A DNA stretch of 64,000 bases from Sphingomonas sp. NFR04 (GTDB taxonomy: Bacteria; Pseudomonadota; Alphaproteobacteria; Sphingomonadales; Sphingomonadaceae), in assembly GCF_900114095.1 (NCBI RefSeq), contig NZ_FORV01000004.1:124001-188000 (forward strand), in the 5' to 3' direction. Both the position numbers and the translations under genes were made by a program. Of the stretch, positions 17,770 through 26,291 are shown one piece after another (positions within the stretch are counted from its first letter, which is position 1; the number at the start of each line of letters is the position of its first letter). The notes under the pieces are model-generated. The model was not told where the DNA came from, searched no databases, and saw only the letters and a program-made list of their open reading frames with translations.

Positions 17770-20637
17770 ATGTTCTCACGTCCGCGCATGCCGCGCTTCG
17801 CCCTGCTTCTCCTCGCACTCGCTGCTCCCTCGCTGCCCACCCCGGTGCTGGCGCAAGGCCGCCCCGAGGGCGTTCAGACCGCCGAGGATCCCTGGCTCTA
17901 CAAGGGCAGCGACCTCGTCCATGACGACAAGTGGAAGTTCGGGCGGCTTTCCAACGGCGTGCGCTATGCGGTGCGCAAGAACGGCGTACCGCCGGGGCAG
18001 ATCTCGATCCGGGTCCGCATCGACGCCGGCTCGCTGATGGAGCGCGATTCGGAACGCGGCTTCGCCCATCTGCTCGAGCATCTCAGCTTCCGCGGCTCGA
18101 CCTATGTGCCCGACGGCGATTCGAAGCGGATCTGGCAGCGCCTGGGCGTGACCTTCGGCTCGGACAGCAATGCCGCGACGACGTTCATCAGCACCACCTA
18201 CAAGCTCGACCTGCCCAACGCGACGCCGGAAGGCCTGGACGAGAGCTTCAAGATCCTCTCCGGCATGATGGCGAACCCTGCGATCACGCAACAGTCGCTG
18301 ACGGCCGAGCGGCCGGTGGTGCTGGCGGAAGGCCGCGAGCAGCCCGCGCCGCAGAAGCGGATGCAGGATGCGCTCTACCAGCTGATCTTTGCCGGCCAGC
18401 TGCTGGCCGATCGCGAGCCGATTGGCACCGTGGAGGCGCTCAACGCCGCCACGCCGGCCAGCGTGCAGGCGTTCCACGATCGCTGGTACCGCCCCGAGCG
18501 CGCCACGGTGATCGCGATCGGCGACGTCGATCCGGCGGTGCTCGAGGCAATGATCAACAAGTACTTCTCGAGCTGGCAGGGCAAGGGCGAGGCGCCCAAA
18601 ACCCCCGATTTCGGCAAGCCCGAGGCCGATCACCCGATCGCCGCCAGCATCGTCGAGCCGGCGCTGCAGCCGGTGGCGCTGATGGCGATCGTGCGGCCTT
18701 GGACGGTCTATGCCGACACGGTGATCTTCAACCAGAAGCGCATGATCGACATGGTGGCGATCCGCATCCTCAACCGCCGCCTCGAATCGCGGGCGCGCTC
18801 GGGTGCCTCGTTCATCGGCGCCGGTGCCGATCTCGACGACATCGCCCGCTCCGCCAACGTCACGACGCTGACCGTGCTGCCCACCGGCGACGATTGGGAA
18901 AGCGCGCTCCGCGACGTCCGCGGCACCGCCGCCGAGCTGATGGCGGCGCCGCCGAGCCAGGCGGAGATCGATCGCGAACTGGGGGAGATCGACGCGGTGA
19001 TGCGCAACCGCATCTCCACCGCGCCCGTGGAATCGGCGGTGTCGCTGGCGGACGATCTCGTCCAGGCGGTCGACATCAACGAGACGGTGACGACGCCCGA
19101 GGCTTCCTACGCGATCTTCAAGGGCGCGATCGCGGCACGCATGTTCACGCCGGCGGCCGTCCAGGCCTCGGCCAAGAAGGTGTTCGAGGGCACCGCGACG
19201 CGCGCGCTGGTCAACACCCATGCGCCCGATCCGGACGTGGTCCGCAAGGTGACGACCGCGCTGCAGGCCGACGTGAAGGCTGCCGCAATGAAGCGCCGGG
19301 CGCTCAACGTGAAGTTCGACCAGCTGCCGCGCATCGGCGCGCCGGGCAAGGTGGTCGAGCGCAAGCGCATCGACCCCGATCTCGCGATCGATGAAGTCAC
19401 CTATGCCAACGGCGTGAAGCTGCTGATGCGCGAGGACACGTCCGAGACTGGCAAGGTCTGGGTCAATATTCGCTTCGGGCGCGGCCTGCGCGCGATGCCG
19501 GGCGACAAGCGCGTGCCGGGCTGGGCGGGCAAGACCGCGCTGATGGCCAGCGGCATCGGCAAGTTCGGCCAGGAAGAGCTCGACGCGCTGACCGGCAACC
19601 GCCAGATCGGCCTCGGTTTCGACATCGAGGAAGACGCCTTCGTCTTCCAGGCGCAGACCAACAAGGAGGATCTCGCCGACCAGCTCCGTCTGTTCGCGAC
19701 CAAGCTGGCCGCGCCGGGCTGGGATCCCAACCCGATTACCCGCGCCAAGGCGGCGACGCTCGCCTCCTATGCCGGCCTCTCGGCCTCGCCCGACGCGGTG
19801 CTCGGCCGTGACCTCGACGTGCTGCTCCATGACGGCGATCCGCGCTGGGGCGTGCCGAGCCGCGAGGAAGTGACCGCGCTCACCCCGCAGGCGTTCCGCG
19901 CCTTCTGGGAGCCGCTGCTCCAGACCGGCCCGATCGAGGTGGAGATCTTCGGCGACATGAATGCCGATGCGACGGTGCAGGCGGTGGCGGCGAGCTTCGG
20001 CGCGCTGAAGCCGCGCGCTCCGGGTGCGGAAAGCGGTGCCCCGGTGCGCTTCCCGGCGCATGTCACGACGCCCGTGGTGCGCACGCATACCGGTGCGGTG
20101 GACCAGGCCGCGGCGGTGATCGCCTGGCCGACGGGCGGCGGCAGCGCGGGGCTCGCCGAAAGCCGCAAGCTCGAGATCCTGACCGCGGTGTTCCGCGACC
20201 GGTTGATCGAGCAGCTGCGCATCCAGGCGGGGGTGAGCTATTCGCCCAATGTGATGAGCGACTGGCCGCTGGGTCTGCCGAGCGGCGGCAAGCTTGCCGC
20301 GTTGGGCATGGTGCCGCCGGACAAGACCGACTTCTTCTTCAAGCTCGCCCGCGACATCGCGGCGGACCTGGTGGCGAAGCCGATCGACGCCGACGAGCTC
20401 AACCGCGCGCTGACCCCGCTCAAGCAGCAGCTGCTGCGCATGTCGAGCGGCAACATGTTCTGGATGAACCTGGTCGAGGGCGGCACCCAGGATCCCGCGC
20501 GGATCGCGGGAATGCGCAGCCTGGCCAAGGACTATGCCGCGACGACGCCGGCCGAGTTGCAGGCGCTGGCGGCCAAGTATCTGCGGCCGGACAAGGACTG
20601 GACCATGGTGGTGCTGCCGGAGAAGGCTGCGAAGTAA
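17770..20637 (+). CDS. exported M16 family zinc peptidase, two-lobed
   Basis: 955 aa with signal peptide (MPRFALLLLALAAPSLPTPV, cleaved near LAQ; start 17770 or 17788). The inverted zinc motif HxxEH is His100-Leu-Leu-Glu103-His104 (FAHLLEHLSFRG). The N half is the active M16 unit; the C half (from about 560, NGVKLLMREDTSETGKVW) is the inactive homologous lobe, as in pitrilysin-type and large sphingomonad M16 proteins. It would degrade peptides in the periplasm. A strong terminator follows at 20657, so the gene is likely monocistronic. Confidence 0.93.
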   Translation: MFSRPRMPRFALLLLALAAPSLPTPVLAQGRPEGVQTAEDPWLYKGSDLVHDDKWKFGRLSNGVRYAVRKNGVPPGQISIRVRIDAGSLMERDSERGFAHLLEHLSFRGSTYVPDGDSKRIWQRLGVTFGSDSNAATTFISTTYKLDLPNATPEGLDESFKILSGMMANPAITQQSLTAERPVVLAEGREQPAPQKRMQDALYQLIFAGQLLADREPIGTVEALNAATPASVQAFHDRWYRPERATVIAIGDVDPAVLEAMINKYFSSWQGKGEAPKTPDFGKPEADHPIAASIVEPALQPVALMAIVRPWTVYADTVIFNQKRMIDMVAIRILNRRLESRARSGASFIGAGADLDDIARSANVTTLTVLPTGDDWESALRDVRGTAAELMAAPPSQAEIDRELGEIDAVMRNRISTAPVESAVSLADDLVQAVDINETVTTPEASYAIFKGAIAARMFTPAAVQASAKKVFEGTATRALVNTHAPDPDVVRKVTTALQADVKAAAMKRRALNVKFDQLPRIGAPGKVVERKRIDPDLAIDEVTYANGVKLLMREDTSETGKVWVNIRFGRGLRAMPGDKRVPGWAGKTALMASGIGKFGQEELDALTGNRQIGLGFDIEEDAFVFQAQTNKEDLADQLRLFATKLAAPGWDPNPITRAKAATLASYAGLSASPDAVLGRDLDVLLHDGDPRWGVPSREEVTALTPQAFRAFWEPLLQTGPIEVEIFGDMNADATVQAVAASFGALKPRAPGAESGAPVRFPAHVTTPVVRTHTGAVDQAAAVIAWPTGGGSAGLAESRKLEILTAVFRDRLIEQLRIQAGVSYSPNVMSDWPLGLPSGGKLAALGMVPPDKTDFFFKLARDIAADLVAKPIDADELNRALTPLKQQLLRMSSGNMFWMNLVEGGTQDPARIAGMRSLAKDYAATTPAELQALAAKYLRPDKDWTMVVLPEKAAK

Positions 20638-20656
20638 CAGCGCCGACGAACAGGAG

Positions 20657-20689
20657 GGCCGGGCGCGAGGAGATCGCGTCCGGCCTTTT
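20657..20689 (+). terminator. intrinsic terminator after the M16 peptidase gene
   Basis: GGCCGGGCGCG pairs with CGCGTCCGGCC (11 bp with one G-T pair) around a 7-nt loop, followed by TTTT. It sits 20 bp after the stop codon and faces the convergent aminotransferase gene. Confidence 0.85.
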
Positions 20690-20693
20690 CGCG

Positions 20694-21953
20694 TCAGCTC
20701 CGTGCGAAGCGGACGAGATCGGGCAGGGCGTCGGCGAGGCGGTCCATGTCGGCCATGCTGTTGAACAGCGCGGGCGTCACCCGCACGCAGGCGCCGGCCG
20801 CGATGCCGTCGCGGTGGACGGTGAAGATCTTGTGCTGGTCGAGCAGGCGTGCCGCGAGCCTGGCATTGGCGTCGCTGCTGGTCACGCCGCGCACCCGGAG
20901 CGAGGTGATCGCGCCGTGCGATGCAGGATCGTCGGGCGTCAGCACCTCGATCCCGTCGACCCGCCGTGCGCGCGCCACCCAGCGATCCCGCAACGCGCGC
21001 AGCCGCTCGGCCCGGCGGGTGCTGCCGATCGCCTGCTGGAAGGCGAGCGCCGCTGGCACGGTGAGGCTCGCGGCGAAATCATAGGTGCCGAGATGCACCT
21101 TGGAGAACAGCGTCTCCGGCCCGCCCGCGGCGTTGGCGGGGTGGCGGTCGATCTTGCCGAGCGCCGCCTTGCGGACGTGGAGAAAGCCGACGCCCAGCGG
21201 CGCGCCGAGCCATTTATGCCCGTTGATCGCGACGAAGTCGCAGTCGAGATCGGGCACCGCGAAATCGAGCTGGCACCAGCTGTGCGCGGCATCGACGATC
21301 ACGTCCGCGCCCTTCGCCCGCGCCAGCGCGGCGATCTCGCGCACCGGCAGCACCAGTCCGGTGCGGTGGCTGAGATGGGTCAGCAGGATCAGCTTGAGCC
21401 GCGGATTCGCAGCGAGCGCGGCGGCATAGGCGTCGATCAGCGCCTGACGGCTGGCCGGCTCGGGCAGCGCGATCTTGACCAGCTGCACGCCGCGCGAGCG
21501 GATCAGGCTCGCCATGCAGGCCTGGGCGCTGTCATAGTCGAGATCGGCGATCAGCACCGCGTCGCCGGGCTGCAGCCGGTTATAGCCGAGGATCAGCGTC
21601 TCCAGCGCCTCGGTGGCGTTGCGGGTTAGGACCAGTTCGTCCGGCGCCACGCCCATTGCTGCGGCGGCCTGGTCGCGCACCGCCAGCAGGTCCTTGCTCA
21701 GCCCCCGCCGCGCATAGAAGCTGGTGTCGCGGTTCACCCGCGCGAGCTGTTCCTGATAGGCCGCGAACACCGGCCGGGGCATCATCCCCCAATTGCCGTT
21801 CTCCAGCTGGATCACGTCCGCCGGCGGCGTGAACTGCGCCGCGATGCCGCGCCAATAGGAATCGTCGTCCATCGCCCATGCTCCGCTGGAAAGGCCGAGG
21901 ACGGGTAGCGCGAGGCTCCCCGCGAGCAGCGAACGACGATCCATGATTGGCAT
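20694..21953 (-). CDS. exported class V aminotransferase-fold PLP enzyme (isopenicillin-N epimerase-like)
   Basis: 419 aa PLP-dependent enzyme. The N-terminus has a twin-arginine-like export signal (DRRSLLAGSLALPVLGLSSG, cleaved near AWA). The cofactor lysine is Lys247 in INGHKWLGAPLG, with Asp221 in VIVDAAHSW binding the pyridine nitrogen; RNATEALETL is the phosphate-binding region. Relatives act as cysteine desulfurases, lyases or isopenicillin-N epimerase-like enzymes. Tat export would fit a protein that folds with its cofactor in the cytoplasm. The start ATG shares one base with the stop of the TonB receptor gene (TGATG), so the two are co-expressed. The reaction is unknown. Confidence 0.85.
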   Translation of the reverse strand: MPIMDRRSLLAGSLALPVLGLSSGAWAMDDDSYWRGIAAQFTPPADVIQLENGNWGMMPRPVFAAYQEQLARVNRDTSFYARRGLSKDLLAVRDQAAAAMGVAPDELVLTRNATEALETLILGYNRLQPGDAVLIADLDYDSAQACMASLIRSRGVQLVKIALPEPASRQALIDAYAAALAANPRLKLILLTHLSHRTGLVLPVREIAALARAKGADVIVDAAHSWCQLDFAVPDLDCDFVAINGHKWLGAPLGVGFLHVRKAALGKIDRHPANAAGGPETLFSKVHLGTYDFAASLTVPAALAFQQAIGSTRRAERLRALRDRWVARARRVDGIEVLTPDDPASHGAITSLRVRGVTSSDANARLAARLLDQHKIFTVHRDGIAAGACVRVTPALFNSMADMDRLADALPDLVRFARS

Positions 21954-24322
21954 CAGAAGCGCAGCTCCACCCGGCCATAGTACTGACCGCCATCGGTATC
22001 ATAGGGGGCGTTGCGCGAGTAGATCAGGCCGCGATTGGCCTGGTTGGTCGCCTCGGCCGGATAGGTGTCGAACAGGTTTTCCGCACCCGCGCGCAGCGTC
22101 AGCATCTTGGTGACGTGGACGCTCACCGAGGCATCGAACAGCGCGATGCCGCCGAAGCGCTGGAACAGCTCGCCGGTCGAATTGCCGGTCACGTCGGTCC
22201 AGGACCCGTAATAGCGGCCCCGCAGCATCACGCCGACCTTGCCGAGATCATAGCTGAGCGTGCCGGTTGCGTTGTGCTGCGGCAGGCGCTCCTGGAAGAT
22301 GCGGCGCTGGGTGTCGTTCGCGATCGACGCGCTGTTGCCGCCGCGCACCTTGGTCTGGTTGTAGTTGTAGGCGAGGCTGAGGTTCGCCTTGCCCGGGCCG
22401 ACCTGGCGCGCATAGCTCACCACCACGTCGACGCCGCGGGTGCGGGTGTTGAAGTCGTTGGTAAAATAGCTGACCGAAGTGAAGCGATCGGGATTGGCGA
22501 AGGTCGCCGGCACCGCGAAGGTGGCCGACTGGCCGAAGCGATCGTCGACGTCGATCTGGTAGAGGTCGACCGTCGCGCCCAGGCCGAAATCAGTCTGGCC
22601 GACCAGGCCGGCGGTCAGCGTGCGCGACTTTTCCGGCTTGAGCGGCTTGGCACCCAGGGCCACCGCGATCGGATCGCTCGGCGACAGGCGGCCCTGGTTG
22701 AACACCTGCAGCGTCTTGGTGTCGAGGCCCTGCGTCACCTGGCGGGTGTTGAGCTGCGCCGGGGTGGGCGCGCGGAAGCCGGTCGAATAGGTCAGCCGCG
22801 CGGCGAGGCCGTGCACCGGCTCGAAACGGCCGGCAAGCTTGTAGGTGAAGGTGTCGCCGAACGCGGAAAAATCCTCATAGCGCCCGGCGGCGCCGAGCGT
22901 CACCTTTTCGATTGGCGCCCATTCGAGATCGACATAGCCGGCATAGCTGCGCTGGCTCCACTGGCCGGCCTGGGCCGGGCTGAAGCCGGGGAAGCCGTTG
23001 GAGTTGGGCGCAAGGCCGGTCGCAGCACCCGGGCCGACCGCATAGGAGGCGGGGTCGCCGGTGCCGACGCGGTAGGTCTCGACGCGCCGCTCGCCGCCGA
23101 ACGCGACGTTCACCGGGTCGCCCAGGCCCACCGGCAGGCGGTAGACGAAGTCGGCATTGAGGTTGAACTCGCGCTGGGTCAGCCGGCCGAGATAGAAGCT
23201 GGTCGGGCTGTTCGGGCCCAGCGAGGCGTTGAGGCTCTCGCCCAGCGTATAGTCGATCCGGCTCTCGCCCTGCGAGGCGCTCAGGTCGTAATGGAAGCGG
23301 TCGCTGGCGTCCCCGCGGACGCCGCCCACCGCCTGATGATCGGCGAAGCGGGTGCCGAAGCGGGGCGTGAAGCCCGCGGGGTAGAGCTTGGTGAAGGAGA
23401 AGCCGGGGAAGGCGCTGCTCGCGCCGTAGACCGAGGCGGTGGCTGCGGGATTGCGCCAGTTGAAGTCGGTCACGCCCTCACCGCTCTGCGCGGTGCCGAA
23501 GGCGTAGAGCGTCGCGCCCTCTACGAGATCGACATGCGCGTTGACCGACCCGGCGATCCGTTCCTGGTCCGGCTGGCCCCAGCGCTGCACGGGGTTGGGC
23601 ACGGCGAGCGTCGGGTTGGTGGCCTGGAAGGCGATCGCGTCGGGGCGCTGGCGGGTGCGCGAGGTCGCCTCGGCATGGTCGTACTGGCCGGTGAAGACGA
23701 TGCTGCCGCGGTCGCCCAGCGCGATGCCGCCGCGCAGGCCGCCCTGATATTCGTTGCCGTCGCCGGCATAATAGCTGGAGGCCTGACCATAGGCGGACAT
23801 GCCGGGCTTGTCGTCGAGCAGCATGTTGATCACGCCGGCGATCGCATCCGAGCCGTACTGCGCCGAGGCACCGTCGCGCAGCACCTCCACCCGGCCGATC
23901 GCATGGGCCGGGGTCGCGGCGAGGTCGGGCGCCTGCGCGCCGCGCGTGCCAAGCAGCGCCGAACGGTGGAAGCGCTTGCCGTTCACCAGCACCAGCGTCT
24001 GGTCGGCGGACAGGCCGCGCAGCGTCGCCGGGCGGACGAAAGCCTGGCCGTCGGCAGCGGGGAGGCGCTGGACGTTGAACGAGGGCAGCAGCTGCGCCAG
24101 CGTATCGTTGAGGTCGCCCGAGACGCTCGATTCGAGCAACGCGTTCGACAGCACGTCGACGGGGGCGAGCGTGTCGAACTGGGTGCGGGCGCGCTCGCGG
24201 GTGCCGGTGACGACGATCTGCTCGCCGCTATCCGGGGCGGCCTCGGTCTGCGCCTGGGCGAAGGCGGCGGGCATGCAGGCGAGCTGCAGCGCGATCAGCG
24301 CGCTGCCGGTGCGGAACTTCAT
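21953..24322 (-). CDS. TonB-dependent outer-membrane receptor
   Basis: 789 aa. Signal peptide 1-22, TonB-box-like segment EQIVVTGTRER (about 34-44), plug domain with LRGLSADQTLVLVNGKR and RVEVLRDGASAQYGSDAIAGVINM, then a 22-strand barrel ending in Phe (RVELRF). The closing NLFDTYPAEATNQANRGLIYSRNAPYD region resembles receptors of sphingomonads for unknown organic substrates rather than siderophore receptors with clear ferric motifs. The downstream coupled gene encodes an exported PLP enzyme, suggesting uptake of an amino-acid-like or peptide substrate. AAGGGG is the ribosome-binding site. Confidence 0.95.
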   Translation of the reverse strand: MKFRTGSALIALQLACMPAAFAQAQTEAAPDSGEQIVVTGTRERARTQFDTLAPVDVLSNALLESSVSGDLNDTLAQLLPSFNVQRLPAADGQAFVRPATLRGLSADQTLVLVNGKRFHRSALLGTRGAQAPDLAATPAHAIGRVEVLRDGASAQYGSDAIAGVINMLLDDKPGMSAYGQASSYYAGDGNEYQGGLRGGIALGDRGSIVFTGQYDHAEATSRTRQRPDAIAFQATNPTLAVPNPVQRWGQPDQERIAGSVNAHVDLVEGATLYAFGTAQSGEGVTDFNWRNPAATASVYGASSAFPGFSFTKLYPAGFTPRFGTRFADHQAVGGVRGDASDRFHYDLSASQGESRIDYTLGESLNASLGPNSPTSFYLGRLTQREFNLNADFVYRLPVGLGDPVNVAFGGERRVETYRVGTGDPASYAVGPGAATGLAPNSNGFPGFSPAQAGQWSQRSYAGYVDLEWAPIEKVTLGAAGRYEDFSAFGDTFTYKLAGRFEPVHGLAARLTYSTGFRAPTPAQLNTRQVTQGLDTKTLQVFNQGRLSPSDPIAVALGAKPLKPEKSRTLTAGLVGQTDFGLGATVDLYQIDVDDRFGQSATFAVPATFANPDRFTSVSYFTNDFNTRTRGVDVVVSYARQVGPGKANLSLAYNYNQTKVRGGNSASIANDTQRRIFQERLPQHNATGTLSYDLGKVGVMLRGRYYGSWTDVTGNSTGELFQRFGGIALFDASVSVHVTKMLTLRAGAENLFDTYPAEATNQANRGLIYSRNAPYDTDGGQYYGRVELRF

Positions 24323-24337
24323 CGGTTTCCCCTTGGT

Positions 24338-24375
24338 GGCCGGGGCGTCCTGCCGGACGCTTCTCAGCCCCGGCC
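24338..24375 (-). promoter_or_regulatory. leader hairpin just upstream of the TonB receptor start
   Basis: On the minus strand the leader RNA can form a two-part stem: an outer GGCCGGG/CCCGGCC and an inner GCGTCC-GGCA-GGACGC, ending 15 nt before the start codon and just upstream of AAGGGG. It might stabilise the message or gate translation. No known riboswitch consensus was recognised. Confidence 0.35.
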
Positions 24376-24459
24376 GCTAGGCGTCCGCGATGACGCGGAA
24401 GCGACAGTACCAAGACGTTTCAATGAAATACCAATCTATGCCCAATTTGGGGCGAGCGG

Positions 24460-26244
24460 TCAGTACAACCCGTCCAGCTGCTCCCCATACGCCGCCTTGA
24501 GCACATGCCGCCGAATCTTCATGCTCGGGGTCAGCTGCTCGTTCTCGATCGTGAACGCCTGGTCGGCCAGGATGAACTTGCGCACCCGCTCGATCACCGA
24601 GAGGTCGCGGTTCACCCGCTCCACCGCCGCGCCGATCGTCGCCTTGAAGTCGGCATCGCGCGAGAGGTTGCGGAACTTGCACGGGGTCGCGGTCCTGGCG
24701 CAGAATTCCTGCACCCATTCGGGATCGGGGACGATCACCGCGGTCATGTAGGGCCGCTTGTCACCATAGATCATCGCCTGCAGGATTTCGGGCTGGAGCG
24801 TCAGCATGCCCTCGATCTTCTGGGGCGAGACATTGTCGCCCTTGTCGTTGACGATGATGTCCTTCTTGCGATCGGTAATCTTGATGCGGCCCTTGGCGTC
24901 GATCTCGCCGATGTCGCCGGTGTGCAGCCAGCCGTCCTTGAGCACGCGCTCGGTCTCGGCCTCGTTGCGCCAATAGCCGTGCATCACCAGCTCGCCCCGC
25001 ACCAGTATCTCGCCGTCCTCGGCGATGCGGACCTCGACGCCGTCCATCGGCGGCCCGACCGTGTCCATCTTGAGCCCGACCTTGGGCCGGTTGCACGAGA
25101 TGACCGGCGCGGATTCGGTCTGGCCATAGCCTTGGAGAAAGGTGAGGCCGAGCGATTCGAAGAAGATGCCCACCTCGGGGTTGAGCGGCGCACCGCCCGA
25201 GACCAGCGCCTTGATCCGCCCGCCGAACCGCTTGGCGAGCTTGGGGCGCAGCGTGGCGTTAAGCAACAAGTTCATCGGCGCATCGGCGATGCCCGACGTG
25301 CCCGCCGCCTTGCGGCTGCCGATCGCCACCGCCTTTTCGAGCAGATAGCTGGCGACGCTGCCCTGCTTCTCCACCTGCTTGGTGATGCGGGTGCGCAGCA
25401 CCTCGAACAGGCGCGGCACCACGACCATGATGGTGGGGCGGACTTCCTCGATATTCGAGGCGAGCTTCTCCAGCCCCTCCGAATAATAGATCTGCCCGCC
25501 GAGCGCGATCGGGAAGAACTGGCCGCCGGTATGCTCATAGGCGTGGGAGAGGGGCAGGAAGGACAGGAACACCTCGTCGGCCCAGCCGAAATCCTCCGAG
25601 ATGATCGCGGTGCAGCCCTGGCAGTTGTGCAGGATCGCGCCGTGATGCTGCATCACCCCGCGCGGCGATCCGCCGGTGCCGCTGGTGTAGATGATGCAGG
25701 CAAGGTCCTCGCGCCGGAAGGTCGCCTGGGCGGCGGCGGTGGCCGCATCGGTGGGATGCGCGGCGATCAGCTCGCGGAAGTCGTGGAACTCCAGGCTGCC
25801 CTGCTGGGCAAGCCGGACGTCGTCGATGCCGATGACGATGCGCCCGGCCGAGGAGCGCAGCATCGCCGGCAGCAGCGTCTTGGCGAGCTTGGTGTTCGAC
25901 ACGATCACCGCGCAGGCGCCCGAATTCTCCAGGATATGCTGGTGGTCGCGCTCGGTATTGGTGGTGTAGGTCGGCACCGTCACGCAGCCCGCGGCCATGA
26001 TCGCGAGGTCGCTGATGCAGAATTCGGGGCGGTTCTCCGAGACGAGCATCACCCGGTCGCCGGGCTTCAGTCCCAGCGCCTTGAGCGCGGTGGCTAGGCT
26101 CGCCACCTGTCGCGCCGTTTCGGCCCAGCTGGTCGAGTGCCACGCCCCTCCGGCCTTGTGCCACAGAAAGGGTGCGTCGCCCTTCTCGGCCGCGCGCCGG
26201 AAGAACATCGCCACCAGATTATCGAAATGTTCGAGCTTGCGCAT
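24460..26244 (-). CDS. long-chain fatty-acid-CoA ligase (AMP-binding)
   Basis: 594 aa acyl-adenylate-forming enzyme. The P-loop is IIYTSGTGGSPRGVM; later core motifs are GYGQTESAPV, GEILVRGELVMHGYW, DGWLHTGDIG and the hinge DRKKDIIVNDKGDNVSPQ. It lacks a signal and would activate long-chain fatty acids for beta-oxidation or lipid synthesis in the cytosol. It resembles the FadD15-like subgroup with a large N-domain. GGGGAG lies upstream of the start. It follows the GGT gene at 47 bp on the same strand, though a functional link is not evident. Confidence 0.92.
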   Translation of the reverse strand: MRKLEHFDNLVAMFFRRAAEKGDAPFLWHKAGGAWHSTSWAETARQVASLATALKALGLKPGDRVMLVSENRPEFCISDLAIMAAGCVTVPTYTTNTERDHQHILENSGACAVIVSNTKLAKTLLPAMLRSSAGRIVIGIDDVRLAQQGSLEFHDFRELIAAHPTDAATAAAQATFRREDLACIIYTSGTGGSPRGVMQHHGAILHNCQGCTAIISEDFGWADEVFLSFLPLSHAYEHTGGQFFPIALGGQIYYSEGLEKLASNIEEVRPTIMVVVPRLFEVLRTRITKQVEKQGSVASYLLEKAVAIGSRKAAGTSGIADAPMNLLLNATLRPKLAKRFGGRIKALVSGGAPLNPEVGIFFESLGLTFLQGYGQTESAPVISCNRPKVGLKMDTVGPPMDGVEVRIAEDGEILVRGELVMHGYWRNEAETERVLKDGWLHTGDIGEIDAKGRIKITDRKKDIIVNDKGDNVSPQKIEGMLTLQPEILQAMIYGDKRPYMTAVIVPDPEWVQEFCARTATPCKFRNLSRDADFKATIGAAVERVNRDLSVIERVRKFILADQAFTIENEQLTPSMKIRRHVLKAAYGEQLDGLY

Positions 26245-26291
26245 TCTCTCTCCCCAGCGAGCGTCGCGTTATTTTCTGCGCGCGTCCCGCA

